A DNA stretch of 64,000 bases from Bradyrhizobium sp. NDS-1. Its GTDB lineage: Bacteria; Pseudomonadota; Alphaproteobacteria; Rhizobiales; Xanthobacteraceae. The DNA lies in contig NZ_CP136628.1 in NCBI RefSeq assembly GCF_032918005.1, forward strand, positions 7,549,501 through 7,613,500. Reading direction: 5' to 3'. The notes beneath the pieces were generated by a model that made no database searches, had not been told where the DNA came from, and saw only the letters and a program-made list of their open reading frames with translations. Within the stretch, counting starts at the first letter, position 1, and each line of letters begins with the position of its first letter. The position numbers and the translations under genes are program-made. Positions 36,197 to 46,412 of the stretch are shown one piece after another.

Positions 36197-36548
36197 GTCT
36201 GTCAGTCCGGGGGGCAGGAGGGCGCCCGGATTCTGCCATAACCGCCGCCAGGGAAAGCGCTCGGCGCAAAAACAAATCATTTGCCCAATATACAGCGGTC
36301 TGGCGTCCGGGAGACCCTACAGACTGGGGGTGGAACCGGCTTTTTTCGCCCCCGCTGGACGCATGCGACACCCCCAAGGGGTGAGGGCGGACTCACTCCT
36401 ATGAAGCTACCTAAATACCGCGAATCTGGCGGGAACCCACCCCTGTCGGAGGCCCAAACAGGACCCGAATTTTCGCCGGGAAAGCCGAAGACCGTAGCGA
36501 GAGCCGCTCCGATGGAAAATCGGAACGGCTACTTCGCGTGTAAACACG
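36197..36548. other. intergenic region between phaZ and the metallopeptidase gene
   Basis: The 352 bases hold no credible gene. The only structure I see is the hairpin at 36502-36530. The promoter of the metallopeptidase gene should lie at the low-coordinate end but shows no clear boxes. Confidence 0.45.
36502..36530 (-). terminator. hairpin downstream of phaZ
   Basis: Arms 36502-36513 and 36519-36530 give 12 base pairs around a 5-base loop. The single imperfect position is C-A on the plus strand but G-U on the minus-strand RNA, so a full 12-bp helix forms only in the phaZ transcript. It lacks a strong U tract, so it may stabilise the 3' end rather than terminate. Confidence 0.5.
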
Positions 36549-37877
36549 CTATTCGGCGGCGCGCGCCTGCAACGAGCTCGGATTCGCGGCCGAAACCATG
36601 AAGTCATGGATCCGCGGCACGATTTCCGACCTGAAGCGCGAGCCGTTGAACACGCCGTAATGTCCGACGCCCTTCTGGACGTAATGGACGCGGCGATGAT
36701 CCGGGATCGAGCTGCACAAGGCGTGCGTTGCTTCGGTCTGGCCGAGACCGGAGATGTCGTCGTTCTCGCCTTCGACCGTCATCAACGCCACGCGCGTGAC
36801 CTTGGAGGGATCGACGCGTGTTCCGCGATGGGTCATCTCGCCCTTCGGCAGCGAGTGCTTCACGAACACGGTGTCGACCGTCTGCAGGTAATATTCGGCG
36901 GAGAGGTCCATCACCGCGAGATACTCGTCGTAGAATTCGCGATGCTTGTCGACGAGGTCGCCGTCGCCCTTCACCAGATGGGCAAAAAGCTGCTTGTGGG
37001 CGTCCATATGCCGGTCGAGATTCATGCTGATGAAGCCGTTGAGCTGCAAGAATCCCGGATAAACGTCACGCATCATGCCCGGATGCGGGAACGGCACCTT
37101 GGTGATGACGTGGTTGCGGAACCAGTCGATGCCGCGCTCCTGGGCGAGATTGTTCACCGCGGTCGGATTGCGGCGGGTGTCGATCGGGCCGCCCATCAGC
37201 GTCATCGAGGTCGGCACGAACGGATCGCGTCGCGCTTCCATGACCGAGACGGCGGCGACGACGGGCACCGAGGGCTGGCACACCGCGATGACGTGGGTGT
37301 TGCCGCCGAGAACGTGCAGCATCTCGATGACGTAGTCGATGTAATCGTCGAGATCGAAGCGGCCGTCGCTGAGCGGCACCATGCGGGCATCAGCCCAGTC
37401 GGTGATGTAGACCTCATGCGCGGGCAGGAAAGCCTCCACCGTGCCGCGGAGCAGCGTCGCATAATGGCCGGACATCGGCGCCACGATCAGCACGCGCGGC
37501 TGCGGGCTGCGCAGCGGACGGGTGAATTTGCGGTCGAAGTAGAGCAGCCGGCAGAACGGCTTTTCCCAAACCGAGCGGATCTCGATCGGGACGCGGATGC
37601 CGTTGACCTCGGTGTCGTTGAGACCCCATTCCGGCTTGCCGTAACGGCGCGTGGTCCGCTCGAACAATTCGCAGGCCGCGGCGACCGACTTGCCGACTTC
37701 GGTGCGCGCCCAGGGATTGAGCGGATTCTGGAACAGCAGCTTGGTCGCGTCAGTGACCGCACGCGCCGGATTGAGAGAGGCGTGCGCCATCTCGTACATC
37801 CAGTACATCGGCGTCGTCAGAACCGGACTGCCTTCGGCCGCCAGGGGCGGCGCGCCGCCAAACTCACCAATCGGCAT
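36549..37877 (-). CDS. phaZ: intracellular polyhydroxyalkanoate depolymerase
   Basis: A 442-residue enzyme of the PhaZa1 family that mobilises stored poly-3-hydroxybutyrate inside the cell. The nucleophile is Cys rather than Ser, in HVIAVCQPSVP near residue 200. The N-terminal YWMYEMAHASLNPARA and the C-terminal DDISGLGQTEATHALCSSIP and QKGVGHYGVFNGSRFR are characteristic. There is no signal peptide. ABC-2 exporter genes lie upstream on the same strand, 120 bases away; whether they are cotranscribed is unclear. Confidence 0.95.
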   Translation of the reverse strand: MPIGEFGGAPPLAAEGSPVLTTPMYWMYEMAHASLNPARAVTDATKLLFQNPLNPWARTEVGKSVAAACELFERTTRRYGKPEWGLNDTEVNGIRVPIEIRSVWEKPFCRLLYFDRKFTRPLRSPQPRVLIVAPMSGHYATLLRGTVEAFLPAHEVYITDWADARMVPLSDGRFDLDDYIDYVIEMLHVLGGNTHVIAVCQPSVPVVAAVSVMEARRDPFVPTSMTLMGGPIDTRRNPTAVNNLAQERGIDWFRNHVITKVPFPHPGMMRDVYPGFLQLNGFISMNLDRHMDAHKQLFAHLVKGDGDLVDKHREFYDEYLAVMDLSAEYYLQTVDTVFVKHSLPKGEMTHRGTRVDPSKVTRVALMTVEGENDDISGLGQTEATHALCSSIPDHRRVHYVQKGVGHYGVFNGSRFRSEIVPRIHDFMVSAANPSSLQARAAE

Positions 37878-37998
37878 TTCTATATTCCTCTTCGCATCGC
37901 AGCATACTGCCGAATGCGTAATATTGCGTCAATGCATGGTTCCGTACATCTACGTAAGCAGATCGGCCAAATCAGGCTGAATCCACGAGAAAGTGACG

Positions 37999-38814
37999 TT
38001 ATTCGCCGCCCGACAGCAGCGAGCCGTTCAGCTTGGCGCTGCGTAAAAGGGCAAGGAATGCTGCAAAAGATGCAACCAGAAGGGCCGCGTTGAGGGCCAA
38101 CGCGCCGAGCATCAGATCGGTCCTGAAGGTCTGCATGAGAAGCGCGCGCATCCCTTCGAAGACGTAGGTCGGCGGCAGCGCCCAGGCGACGTACTGCAAA
38201 AAGGCCGGCAGCACGCTGACGGGATAATAGACGCAGGCCAGCGGCAGGATCGCGAACATCAGGGTCCAGACGATGCTCTCCGCGCCGAGGCCGTTGCGCA
38301 GCACGAGACCCGACACGAAGATGCCGACCGACCAGCTCGTGAAGATCAGATTGCAGAAGAACGCGATCAACGGCAGGCCGAGCGCATAGACGTTGAAGTG
38401 AAACAGGAACAGGGCGAGCAGCGTCATCGGAACGATCCCGATCGCGAGCCGGATCAGGCTCATCACCATCAGCGACAGCAGAAACTCGATCGGCTTCAGC
38501 GGGCTCATCATGAGGTTGCCGATGTTGCGCGCCCACATCTCCTCCAGGAACGAGATGGAGAAGCCGAGCTGGCCGCGGAACAGGATGTCCCAGAGGATGA
38601 CCGCGCCGATCAGCGTGCCGCCGGCGCGCGCGAAGAAATTGGCGTTCTCGGCGATGTAGAGCTGGAGGAAGCCCCAGGTGATGACCTGCAGTGCCGGCCA
38701 GTACAGCAGCTCGAGCAGCCGCGGCCACGACGACATCAGCAGGTACCAATAGCGCAGGATCATCGCGCCGATGCGATGGACGGAGATGCCGCGATGGAGG
38801 GAGACGTCGGTCAT
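37999..38814 (-). CDS. ABC-2-type transporter permease
   Basis: A 271-residue inner-membrane protein with about six helices. The N-terminal GAMILRYWYLLMSSWPRLLELLYWPALQVITWGFLQLYI and the central FSISFLEEMWARNIGNLMMSPLKPIEFLLSLMVMS are typical of ABC-2 exporters of the DrrB/NodJ type. It probably pairs with the ATPase encoded 150 bases upstream to export a drug, polysaccharide or lipid-linked molecule. The substrate cannot be read from sequence. ATG follows an AGGGAG. Confidence 0.88.
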   Translation of the reverse strand: MTDVSLHRGISVHRIGAMILRYWYLLMSSWPRLLELLYWPALQVITWGFLQLYIAENANFFARAGGTLIGAVILWDILFRGQLGFSISFLEEMWARNIGNLMMSPLKPIEFLLSLMVMSLIRLAIGIVPMTLLALFLFHFNVYALGLPLIAFFCNLIFTSWSVGIFVSGLVLRNGLGAESIVWTLMFAILPLACVYYPVSVLPAFLQYVAWALPPTYVFEGMRALLMQTFRTDLMLGALALNAALLVASFAAFLALLRSAKLNGSLLSGGE

Positions 38815-38840
38815 GGCAGCTACGTCATCTTGAAAGGGCC

Positions 38841-38943
38841 GTCATTCCGGGGCGATGCGCAGCATCGAGCCCGGAATCCATCGGCCCGCAGCACACGCGG
38901 CGAAATGGATTCCGGGCTCGCGCTCCGCGCGCCCCGGAATGAC
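38841..38943. repeat. palindromic intergenic repeat, GTCATTCCGGGG family, copy 4
   Basis: Starts GTCATTCCGGGGCGATGCGC and ends GCGCCCCGGAATGAC, with inner stems GCCCGGAATCC / GGATTCCGGGC. It separates the exporter ATPase from its permease gene. Confidence 0.75.
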
Positions 38944-38964
38944 GGATGAGACACGTGGGCCGCC

Positions 38965-39768
38965 TCACCTCACCCCCTCCTTGACCCCGTTCACGCGGCC
39001 GCGCGCGACGTCCAGAAACACCTCCTCCAGCGTGGTGCGGTTGTAACGCGCCATGATGGCCTCCGGCGTGTCGTCGTCCTCGATGCGGCCGCGCTTCATG
39101 ATGATGACGCGGTCGCAGAGCCGCTCGACCTCGAGCATGTTGTGCGAAGCCAGCAGAATGGTGGCGTTGTTCTCCTTGCGATAGCGCTCCAGATGCGCCC
39201 GCACCCAGTCGGCGGTATCGGGGTCGAGCGAGGCGGTCGGCTCGTCCAGGAGCAGCAGTTCGGGCCGGTTGATCAGCGCTTTCGCAAGCGCGACGCGGGT
39301 CTTCTGCCCGGCGGACAGTTTGCCGTTGGCGCGATCGATGAAATCGGTGAGATCGAGATCGTCGGCGAGCTCCTTGATGCGGCCGGCGAGGTGCTTCACC
39401 GCATAGAGCTTGCCGAACACGGTCAGGTTCTGCCGGACCGTGAGCCGCATCGGCATGTCGACATAGGGGCTCTCGAAGTTCATCCGCCCCAGCACGGCCG
39501 CGCTCTCCTCGGGCATCCGATGACCGAGCACCTGGACGCGGCCGGAGGTCGGCAGCACCAGGCCCATGATCATCGCGATGGTCGTGGTCTTGCCGGCGCC
39601 GTTGCCGCCCAGAAGGCCGGTGATGCTGCCGCGCGGCAGCGAAAACGAGATATCGTCGACGGCGCGGGTCTGCTTGTAGACCTTGACGAGATGATCGACC
39701 GTGATCGCCGCGGACGGGCTGCGCTCCGCGACAGTCGGCCGACTTGAAGCCTTGTCATTCTCGGTCAT
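38965..39768 (-). CDS. ABC transporter ATP-binding protein (drug-export type)
   Basis: The 267-residue ATPase partner of the ABC-2 permease. Walker A is GGNGAGKTTT near residue 54, the signature is KLSAGQKTRVALAKAL near 150, and Walker B is LLLLDEPTASLDPDTADW near 172. 'SAGQKTR' instead of the usual SGGQ is seen in a subgroup of DrrA/NodI-like ATPases. It diverges from regS across 72 bases. It shares strand and order with the permease, so an operon is likely despite the intervening repeat. Confidence 0.92.
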   Translation of the reverse strand: MTENDKASSRPTVAERSPSAAITVDHLVKVYKQTRAVDDISFSLPRGSITGLLGGNGAGKTTTIAMIMGLVLPTSGRVQVLGHRMPEESAAVLGRMNFESPYVDMPMRLTVRQNLTVFGKLYAVKHLAGRIKELADDLDLTDFIDRANGKLSAGQKTRVALAKALINRPELLLLDEPTASLDPDTADWVRAHLERYRKENNATILLASHNMLEVERLCDRVIIMKRGRIEDDDTPEAIMARYNRTTLEEVFLDVARGRVNGVKEGVR

Positions 39769-39840
39769 GCTGACCGTCTTCTGCTATTGCGGCAGGGAGC
39801 GCAAGGCTTGTAATCCGGTGGTTCCGCGAGCCCAGCGCTT

Positions 39841-41196
39841 ATGAGCTTAGAAGGCACCACCGCATTGGCCGACATGACCGAACTTGCCGCCTCCAACTTC
39901 CGCCATGCACAGCGGCATATCCGCCTGGACACGATCCTGCGGCTGCGCTGGCTCGCGGTGCTGGGCCAGCTCGCCGCGATCTTCATCGTGGCGCAGGGGC
40001 TGGAGTTCAACGTCGAGATCGTCCCCTGCGTCAGCATCATCGCCCTGTCGGCGGCGCTCAATCTGGGGCTCCAGACCGCGGCCAATCCGATGCACCGGCT
40101 GGAGCCGATCCAGGCTGCCGGCCTGCTCGCGTTGAACATCGTGGAACTGGCTGGTCTGTTGTTCTTCACCGGGGGTTTGCAGAACCCGTTCTCGTTCCTG
40201 TTCCTCGCGCCGGTGCTGATCTCGGCCACGGCGCTGCCGGCGCGCTTCACGTTCGGCCTCGGCCTGCTCGCCGTGACCTGTGCCTCGATCCTGTTCTTCT
40301 TCCACCTGCCGCTGCCCTGGGATTCCGACGATCCGCTGGTGCTGCCGCCGATCTATCTGCTCGGCGTCTGGCTCTCGATCGCGCTCGCGATCGGCGTCAC
40401 CAGTCTCTACTCGTTCCAGGTGACGGAAGAGGCGCGCAAGCTCGCTGACGCGCTGGCCGCCACCGAACTCGTGCTGACGCGCGAGCAGCACCTCACTCAG
40501 CTCGACGGGCTCGCAGCCGCAGCCGCGCACGAACTCGGCACGCCGCTCGCCACGATCTTCCTGATCTCGCGCGAGCTGGAAAAGACGGTGAAGGACGCCG
40601 CTTTTGCCGCCGATCTGAAGACCCTGCGCGAGCAGACCCAGCGCTGCCGCGACATCCTGAGCAAGATCACCCAACTCTCCTCCATCGGCGCGCCGTTCGA
40701 CCGCATGAAGATGTCGGAGCTGATCGAGGAGGTGGTGGCCCCGCACCGCGATTTCGGCGTCGACATCAAGGTGCGGATCGCGGTGACCGCCGCGGCCGAG
40801 CCGGTCGGCTCGCGCAATCCGGCCATCCTCTACGGCATCGGCAACATCGTCGAGAACGCGGTCGACTTCGCCCGCACCACCGTCGAGGTGAATGCCTGGT
40901 GGAACAAGGACCACATCGAACTTCTGATATCCGACGACGGTCCCGGCATTCCGCCCGATATCCTTAACCGGATTGGCGAGCCCTATCTGTCGCGGCGACG
41001 CGGCCATGATGATGGCAGCGGCGAGCGGCGCGGCCTCGGTTTGGGCGTGTTCATCGCGCGCACCTTGCTGGAACGGACCGGCGCCAAGGTCTCGTTTACC
41101 AACCGGATCTTCCCGGAACACGGTGCCGTGGTCCAGATCACGTGGCCGCGACAGCGATTTGAGACTATCGAGACGCTCGAAGAAACAATAGGATAG
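39841..41196 (+). CDS. regS: redox sensor histidine kinase, RegB/PrrB/ActS family
   Basis: A 451-residue membrane sensor kinase controlling respiration, carbon and nitrogen fixation in alphaproteobacteria; RegS is the Bradyrhizobium name. Six helices fill residues 30-205. The loop GGLQNPFSFLFLAPV matches the ubiquinone-binding GGxxNPF signature of RegB. The H-box is AAAHELGTPLATIFLISRELE with the phospho-His near 228. The redox-active Cys is in EQTQRCRDILSKI. N-box ENAVDFA and G-boxes DDGPGIP and RRGLGLGVF are all present. regR follows 100 bases downstream. Confidence 0.94.
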   Translation: MSLEGTTALADMTELAASNFRHAQRHIRLDTILRLRWLAVLGQLAAIFIVAQGLEFNVEIVPCVSIIALSAALNLGLQTAANPMHRLEPIQAAGLLALNIVELAGLLFFTGGLQNPFSFLFLAPVLISATALPARFTFGLGLLAVTCASILFFFHLPLPWDSDDPLVLPPIYLLGVWLSIALAIGVTSLYSFQVTEEARKLADALAATELVLTREQHLTQLDGLAAAAAHELGTPLATIFLISRELEKTVKDAAFAADLKTLREQTQRCRDILSKITQLSSIGAPFDRMKMSELIEEVVAPHRDFGVDIKVRIAVTAAAEPVGSRNPAILYGIGNIVENAVDFARTTVEVNAWWNKDHIELLISDDGPGIPPDILNRIGEPYLSRRRGHDDGSGERRGLGLGVFIARTLLERTGAKVSFTNRIFPEHGAVVQITWPRQRFETIETLEETIG

Positions 41197-41297
41197 GCGC
41201 GACCTTGCGTCGCAAACAGGGCCGATCGACTATCGGCGGCCTTGGCACCGCCCGCTTGCGAGGCCATATGTAGACGCGTTGGAGAGAGGACAAAACC

Positions 41298-41852
41298 TTG
41301 AACGCCATCGCCGAACTGAACGAACAGGCCGACCGCTCGCTGCTCATCGTGGAGGACGACAAGCCGTTCCTGGAGCGGTTGTCGCGCGCCATGGAAACGC
41401 GCGGCTTTGCGGTGACGTCATGCGATACCGTCTCGGACGGTCTTGCGCAGATCGGCAGGGCGGCGCCCGCATTCGCCGTGGTGGATCTGCGGCTCGGCGA
41501 CGGCAACGGCCTCGACGTGGTCTCTGCGCTGAAGAAGAAGCGCCCGGATGCGCGCGCGATCGTGCTGACCGGCTACGGCAACATTGCCACCGCCGTCACC
41601 GCGGTGAAGATGGGCGCGATCGATTATCTCTCCAAGCCCGCGGATGCCGACGACGTCGTCGCGGCGCTGCTGTCGACGAGCGCGGAGAAGTCCGAGCTGC
41701 CGACCAACCCGATGTCGGCCGACCGCGTGCGCTGGGAGCACATCCAGCGCATCTACGAGATGTGCAACCGCAACGTCTCGGAAACGGCACGGCGGCTGAA
41801 CATGCACCGGCGCACGCTGCAGCGCATTTTGGCGAAGCGCGCGCCAAGGTAA
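41298..41852 (+). CDS. regR: response regulator, RegA/PrrA/ActR family
   Basis: A 184-residue response regulator and partner of RegS. The receiver has LLIVEDDKPF, phospho-acceptor Asp in VVDLRLGDGNGLD near residue 63, and Lys in SKPAD near 112. A Pro/Ser linker leads to the Fis-type helix-turn-helix NVSETARRLNMHRRTLQRILAKR, nearly invariant in RegA orthologs. The start is TTG, preceded by GGAGAGAGGA; no ATG in frame precedes the conserved receiver. In Bradyrhizobium RegR activates fixR-nifA; that role is known for the family, not shown here. Confidence 0.95.
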   Translation: MNAIAELNEQADRSLLIVEDDKPFLERLSRAMETRGFAVTSCDTVSDGLAQIGRAAPAFAVVDLRLGDGNGLDVVSALKKKRPDARAIVLTGYGNIATAVTAVKMGAIDYLSKPADADDVVAALLSTSAEKSELPTNPMSADRVRWEHIQRIYEMCNRNVSETARRLNMHRRTLQRILAKRAPR

Positions 41853-41866
41853 GTTTCAACGGCTCT

Positions 41867-41999
41867 CGTGCCCCGGACGCAGCGCAGCACGAAGTGATGC
41901 GCTGCGTCCGGGGCCCATTTCTCGGATTCCATTGCCGCCTTCTGGGTCCCGGCTCTGCGCAGCAACGCTACGCGCTGCAGCGCGTCCGGGACACGAGAC
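41867..41999. repeat. intergenic palindromic repeat with two hairpins
   Basis: The first hairpin pairs CCCCGGACGCAGCGCA with TGCGCTGCGTCCGGGG across about 12 bases. The second has GTCCCGG and CCGGGAC ends. It lies between the convergent regR and mmcB and may serve as a shared transcription end. Confidence 0.65.
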
Positions 42000-42003
42000 C
42001 ACG

Positions 42004-42492
42004 CTACTCCCAAAAATCCGCGTGCCCCTGCGGGTCGACCAGGCGGTTGATGCGCAAGGCTGCCGCCATTCCAAACCGCACCGTCATCTGCTTGCGCGTG
42101 GCGGCCGCGAGCTTGTGCTCGGGCGCCTCGCAATGCATGTGCGCGCCATAGGCATCCGCGACGATCAGGCCGGTGTCTTCCGGAAAGATCTCGCACGGCA
42201 GGTCCTGCGTGAAGGCGAAGTACAGCCGGTCGCAATGGGCGCGGTATTCGTGCCATTTCTGATCGGCGCGCAGATCCTCCACCGACGACTTGATCTCGAC
42301 GATCCATATCTCGCCGCGCTCGTTCAGCGCCACGAGATCGGCACGCCGGCCCGAGGGCAGCGGCAATTCGCTGATGCAGGAGAAGCCGAGCGAACGTAGG
42401 AGCCGCGCCGTGCCGCGCGCGACCGCGAGCGCCGTCTCCGACTGGCGGCGATCGGGTGGCGGCACGAGCGTGATGCGGGCGGTGTTGTCCAT
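42004..42492 (-). CDS. mmcB: MmcB-family DNA repair protein
   Basis: A 162-residue PD-(D/E)XK-type nuclease-fold protein. MmcB was described in Caulobacter as an SOS-induced protein for mitomycin C resistance. Key segments are LPSGRRADLVALNERGEIWIVEIKSSVEDLRADQKW (residues about 42-75), with Asp, Glu and Lys of the nuclease core, and CDRLYFAF. ATG at 42492 is preferred over the one at 42516, as it avoids placing a palindrome inside the ribosome site. It diverges from the GH13 gene. Confidence 0.85.
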   Translation of the reverse strand: MDNTARITLVPPPDRRQSETALAVARGTARLLRSLGFSCISELPLPSGRRADLVALNERGEIWIVEIKSSVEDLRADQKWHEYRAHCDRLYFAFTQDLPCEIFPEDTGLIVADAYGAHMHCEAPEHKLAAATRKQMTVRFGMAAALRINRLVDPQGHADFWE

Positions 42493-42522
42493 GGGTGGGA
42501 GATTAGCCGATTCCATGAAGGG

Positions 42523-42535
42523 CGAACACTGTTCG
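42523..42535. promoter_or_regulatory. 13-base palindrome upstream of mmcB (candidate SOS or other operator)
   Basis: CGAACACTGTTCG is a perfect 6-1-6 palindrome 31-43 bases before the mmcB start. It resembles the Gram-positive LexA box (GAAC-N4-GTTC) with one base less, not the alphaproteobacterial GTTC-N7-GTTC. Its place before a gene of a known SOS family makes it worth noting. Confidence 0.4.
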
Positions 42536-42566
42536 ATGAAAGCGAGCTGTTGGCACACTCTCGGTG

Positions 42567-42692
42567 TCGTCCCCGCGAACGCGGGGACCCATAACCACAG
42601 GGCAGAGTTGGGCGACGTCTCGTCGAACGGTACTCCTACCAGCCACGACCGATAGATCACGCGGTATGGGTCCCCGCGTTCGCGGGGACGAC
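42567..42692. repeat. long palindromic intergenic repeat, CCATAA-core family, copy 3
   Basis: Both ends carry the same hairpin (GTCGTCCCCGCGAACGCGGG), in inverted order. The 5' end is followed by ACCCATAACCACAGGG and the 3' end preceded by ATGGGT. It lies between the divergent mmcB and GH13 genes. Confidence 0.8.
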
Positions 42693-42773
42693 AGCGGAGC
42701 GGAACCTCCCCTCCCCCACGCACTTATCACGCAGCCGCCGCACCTCGGCGGAACAACCCGAGGCTATCGGCGC

Positions 42774-44471
42774 ATGATCGACGATCTCTGGTACAAGAAC
42801 GGCGTGATCTACTGCCTGTCCGTCGGCTCCTACATGGACGCCAACGGCGACGGCATCGGTGATTTCAAGGGCCTGCTGCGCCGGCTCGACTATCTGCACG
42901 GCCTCGGCATCACCACGATCTGGCTGATGCCGTTCCAGTCCTCGCCGGGCCGCGACGATGGCTACGACATCGCGGATTATTACAGCGTCGATCCCCGCTA
43001 CGGCACGCTCGGCGATTTCGTCGAGTTCACCCATGGCTGCAAGCAGCGCGGTATCCGGATCATCATCGATCTCGTCGTCAATCATACCTCGGACCAGCAT
43101 CACTGGTTCAAGGAAGCGCGGCGCGACAAGAACTCGCCCTATCGCGACTGGTATGTCTGGTCCGACAAGAAGCCGGCCGGCGCCAACAAGGGCATGGTGT
43201 TTCCAGGCGTGCAGAAATCGACCTGGACGCGGGACAAGGAGGCAGGCGCGTACTACTTCCATCGTTTCTACGATTTCCAGCCCGACCTCAACACGTCGAA
43301 CCCGTACGTGCAGGCGGAAATTCTCAAGATCATGGGCTTCTGGATCCAGCTCGGCGTCTCCGGCTTCCGCATGGATGCCGTGCCCTTCGTCATCGCGACC
43401 AAGGGCGCAAAGGTGAAGAATCCGGTCGAGCAGTACGACATGCTGCGCGCGTTCCGCGAATTCCTGCAATGGCGGCAGGGCGACGCCATCATCCTCGCCG
43501 AGGCCAACGTGCTGCCCAAGACGGACATGGAGTATTTCGGCCACGACGCCGACCGCATGCACATGATGTTCAACTTCCACGTCAACCAGCATCTGTTCTA
43601 TGCGCTGGCCTCCGCGGATTCGCGCCCGCTGGCGAAGGCGCTGAAGGCGACCAAGCCGCGGCCGGCGACGGCGCAATGGGGCCTGTTCCTGCGCAATCAC
43701 GACGAGCTCGATCTCGGCCGCCTGACCAAGGCGCAGCGCGATGCCGTGTTCAAATCGTTCGGCCCCGACAAGGACATGCAGCTCTACGATCGCGGCATTC
43801 GCCGCCGCCTCGCGCCGATGCTGGGCGGCGACCGCAGGCGGCTCGAGCTCGCCTACAGCCTGATGTGCACGCTGCCGGGAACGCCCGTGATCCGCTATGG
43901 CGACGAGATCGCGATGGGCGACGACCTCTCGCTTCCAGAGCGCAATTGCGCGCGCACGCCGATGCAATGGTCCACCGAGCCGCACGGCGGCTTCACCAAG
44001 AGCAACAAGCCAGCCTGCCCTGTCATCGACAAGGGACCGTACGGCTATCCGCACGTCAACGTCGCAAAGCAGCGGCGCGATCCCAACTCCATGCTGAACT
44101 GGACCGAGCGCATCGTTCGGATGCGGAAGGAAGTGCCGGAGGTCGGCTGGGGCGATTTCGCTATCATCCCGACGCGCGATCCCGCCGTGTTCATCATGCG
44201 CTACGACTGGCGCAACAATTCGGTGCTGTTCGTGCACAATCTCGACGAGAAGCCGCGCGAGATCGCGTTCTCGACGGGCCTGTCAGGCGAGGCCGGCGCA
44301 CGGCTGATCAATCTGCTCGCGGAAGACCACAGCCATGCCGACAAGCGCGGCCAGCACCGCATCGTGCTGGAACCTTACGGCTATCGCTGGTACCGGATCG
44401 GCGGGCTGGACTATCTCTTGAAGCGGAGTGACATCGACAAGAACACTGCGGGCAACAAGCATCCGGGGTGA
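42774..44471 (+). CDS. GH13 family enzyme, trehalose synthase-like
   Basis: A 565-residue alpha-amylase-superfamily protein. The four conserved regions are DLVVNHTSDQHHWF, GFRMDAVPF (nucleophile Asp), IILAEANV (acid/base Glu) and FLRNHDELDL. The last two, with GTPVIRYGDEIAMGDDL, resemble trehalose synthase (maltose to trehalose, TreS) more than oligo-1,6-glucosidase. The C-terminal beta domain is complete. No maltokinase domain is fused. It lacks a signal peptide and so acts in the cytoplasm, presumably in trehalose or maltose metabolism. ATG follows CCGAGG. It converges with another GH13 gene. Confidence 0.85.
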   Translation: MIDDLWYKNGVIYCLSVGSYMDANGDGIGDFKGLLRRLDYLHGLGITTIWLMPFQSSPGRDDGYDIADYYSVDPRYGTLGDFVEFTHGCKQRGIRIIIDLVVNHTSDQHHWFKEARRDKNSPYRDWYVWSDKKPAGANKGMVFPGVQKSTWTRDKEAGAYYFHRFYDFQPDLNTSNPYVQAEILKIMGFWIQLGVSGFRMDAVPFVIATKGAKVKNPVEQYDMLRAFREFLQWRQGDAIILAEANVLPKTDMEYFGHDADRMHMMFNFHVNQHLFYALASADSRPLAKALKATKPRPATAQWGLFLRNHDELDLGRLTKAQRDAVFKSFGPDKDMQLYDRGIRRRLAPMLGGDRRRLELAYSLMCTLPGTPVIRYGDEIAMGDDLSLPERNCARTPMQWSTEPHGGFTKSNKPACPVIDKGPYGYPHVNVAKQRRDPNSMLNWTERIVRMRKEVPEVGWGDFAIIPTRDPAVFIMRYDWRNNSVLFVHNLDEKPREIAFSTGLSGEAGARLINLLAEDHSHADKRGQHRIVLEPYGYRWYRIGGLDYLLKRSDIDKNTAGNKHPG

Positions 44472-44504
44472 CGTCAATGAGGTTGCTCCGCCGCCTCCAC
44501 GATC

Positions 44505-44589
44505 GTCATTGCGAGCGCAGCGAAGCAATCCAGAGTCTTTCCGTTGAGGGATTCTGGATTGCTTCGTCGCAAGGGCTCCTCGCAATGAC
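44505..44589. repeat. palindromic intergenic repeat, GTCATTGCGAGCG family
   Basis: Begins GTCATTGCGAGCGCAGCGAA and ends in the reverse-complement pattern GCTCCTCGCAATGAC, with AAGCAATCCAGA / TCTGGATTGCTT inside. It sits between two convergent GH13 genes. This is the only copy of this variety I see in the window. Confidence 0.8.
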
Positions 44590-44639
44590 GGGGAGAGAGC
44601 GTCGATTCCGGGCCCACCTTTCCTTCGGTGAAGGCCCAC

Positions 44640-46238
<1,599 letters not shown>

Positions 46239-46320
46239 GCCGGAAGACCACCCAGAATCTGCATCTTGCGCGGGAGAACGCGATAGCGACGCCCCGGTTC
46301 AAATTGGCAGGTCAATTGGG

Positions 46321-46339
46321 ACAGCCGTGTGACGGCTGT
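46321..46339. promoter_or_regulatory. 19-base palindrome upstream of GH13 gene (candidate operator)
   Basis: ACAGCCGTGTGACGGCTGT has perfect 8-base arms around GTG. It lies 83-101 bases upstream of the GH13 alpha-glucosidase start and 74 bases upstream of the divergent MBL-fold gene. It could be an operator for a local regulator or a small hairpin. Confidence 0.4.
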
Positions 46340-46412
46340 TCCCGGGCTCGTTCTGGCTCTCAGGGACGAATCTTTTGCTTGGCGGCATGGCAAAAATCGG
46401 CATTGTGAGGCC

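Noticed and set aside
42523..42535. Canonical alphaproteobacterial LexA box before mmcB
   Set aside because: The site is a palindrome (GAAC-N3-GTTC), not the GTTC-N7-GTTC direct repeat, so I list it only as a candidate operator.
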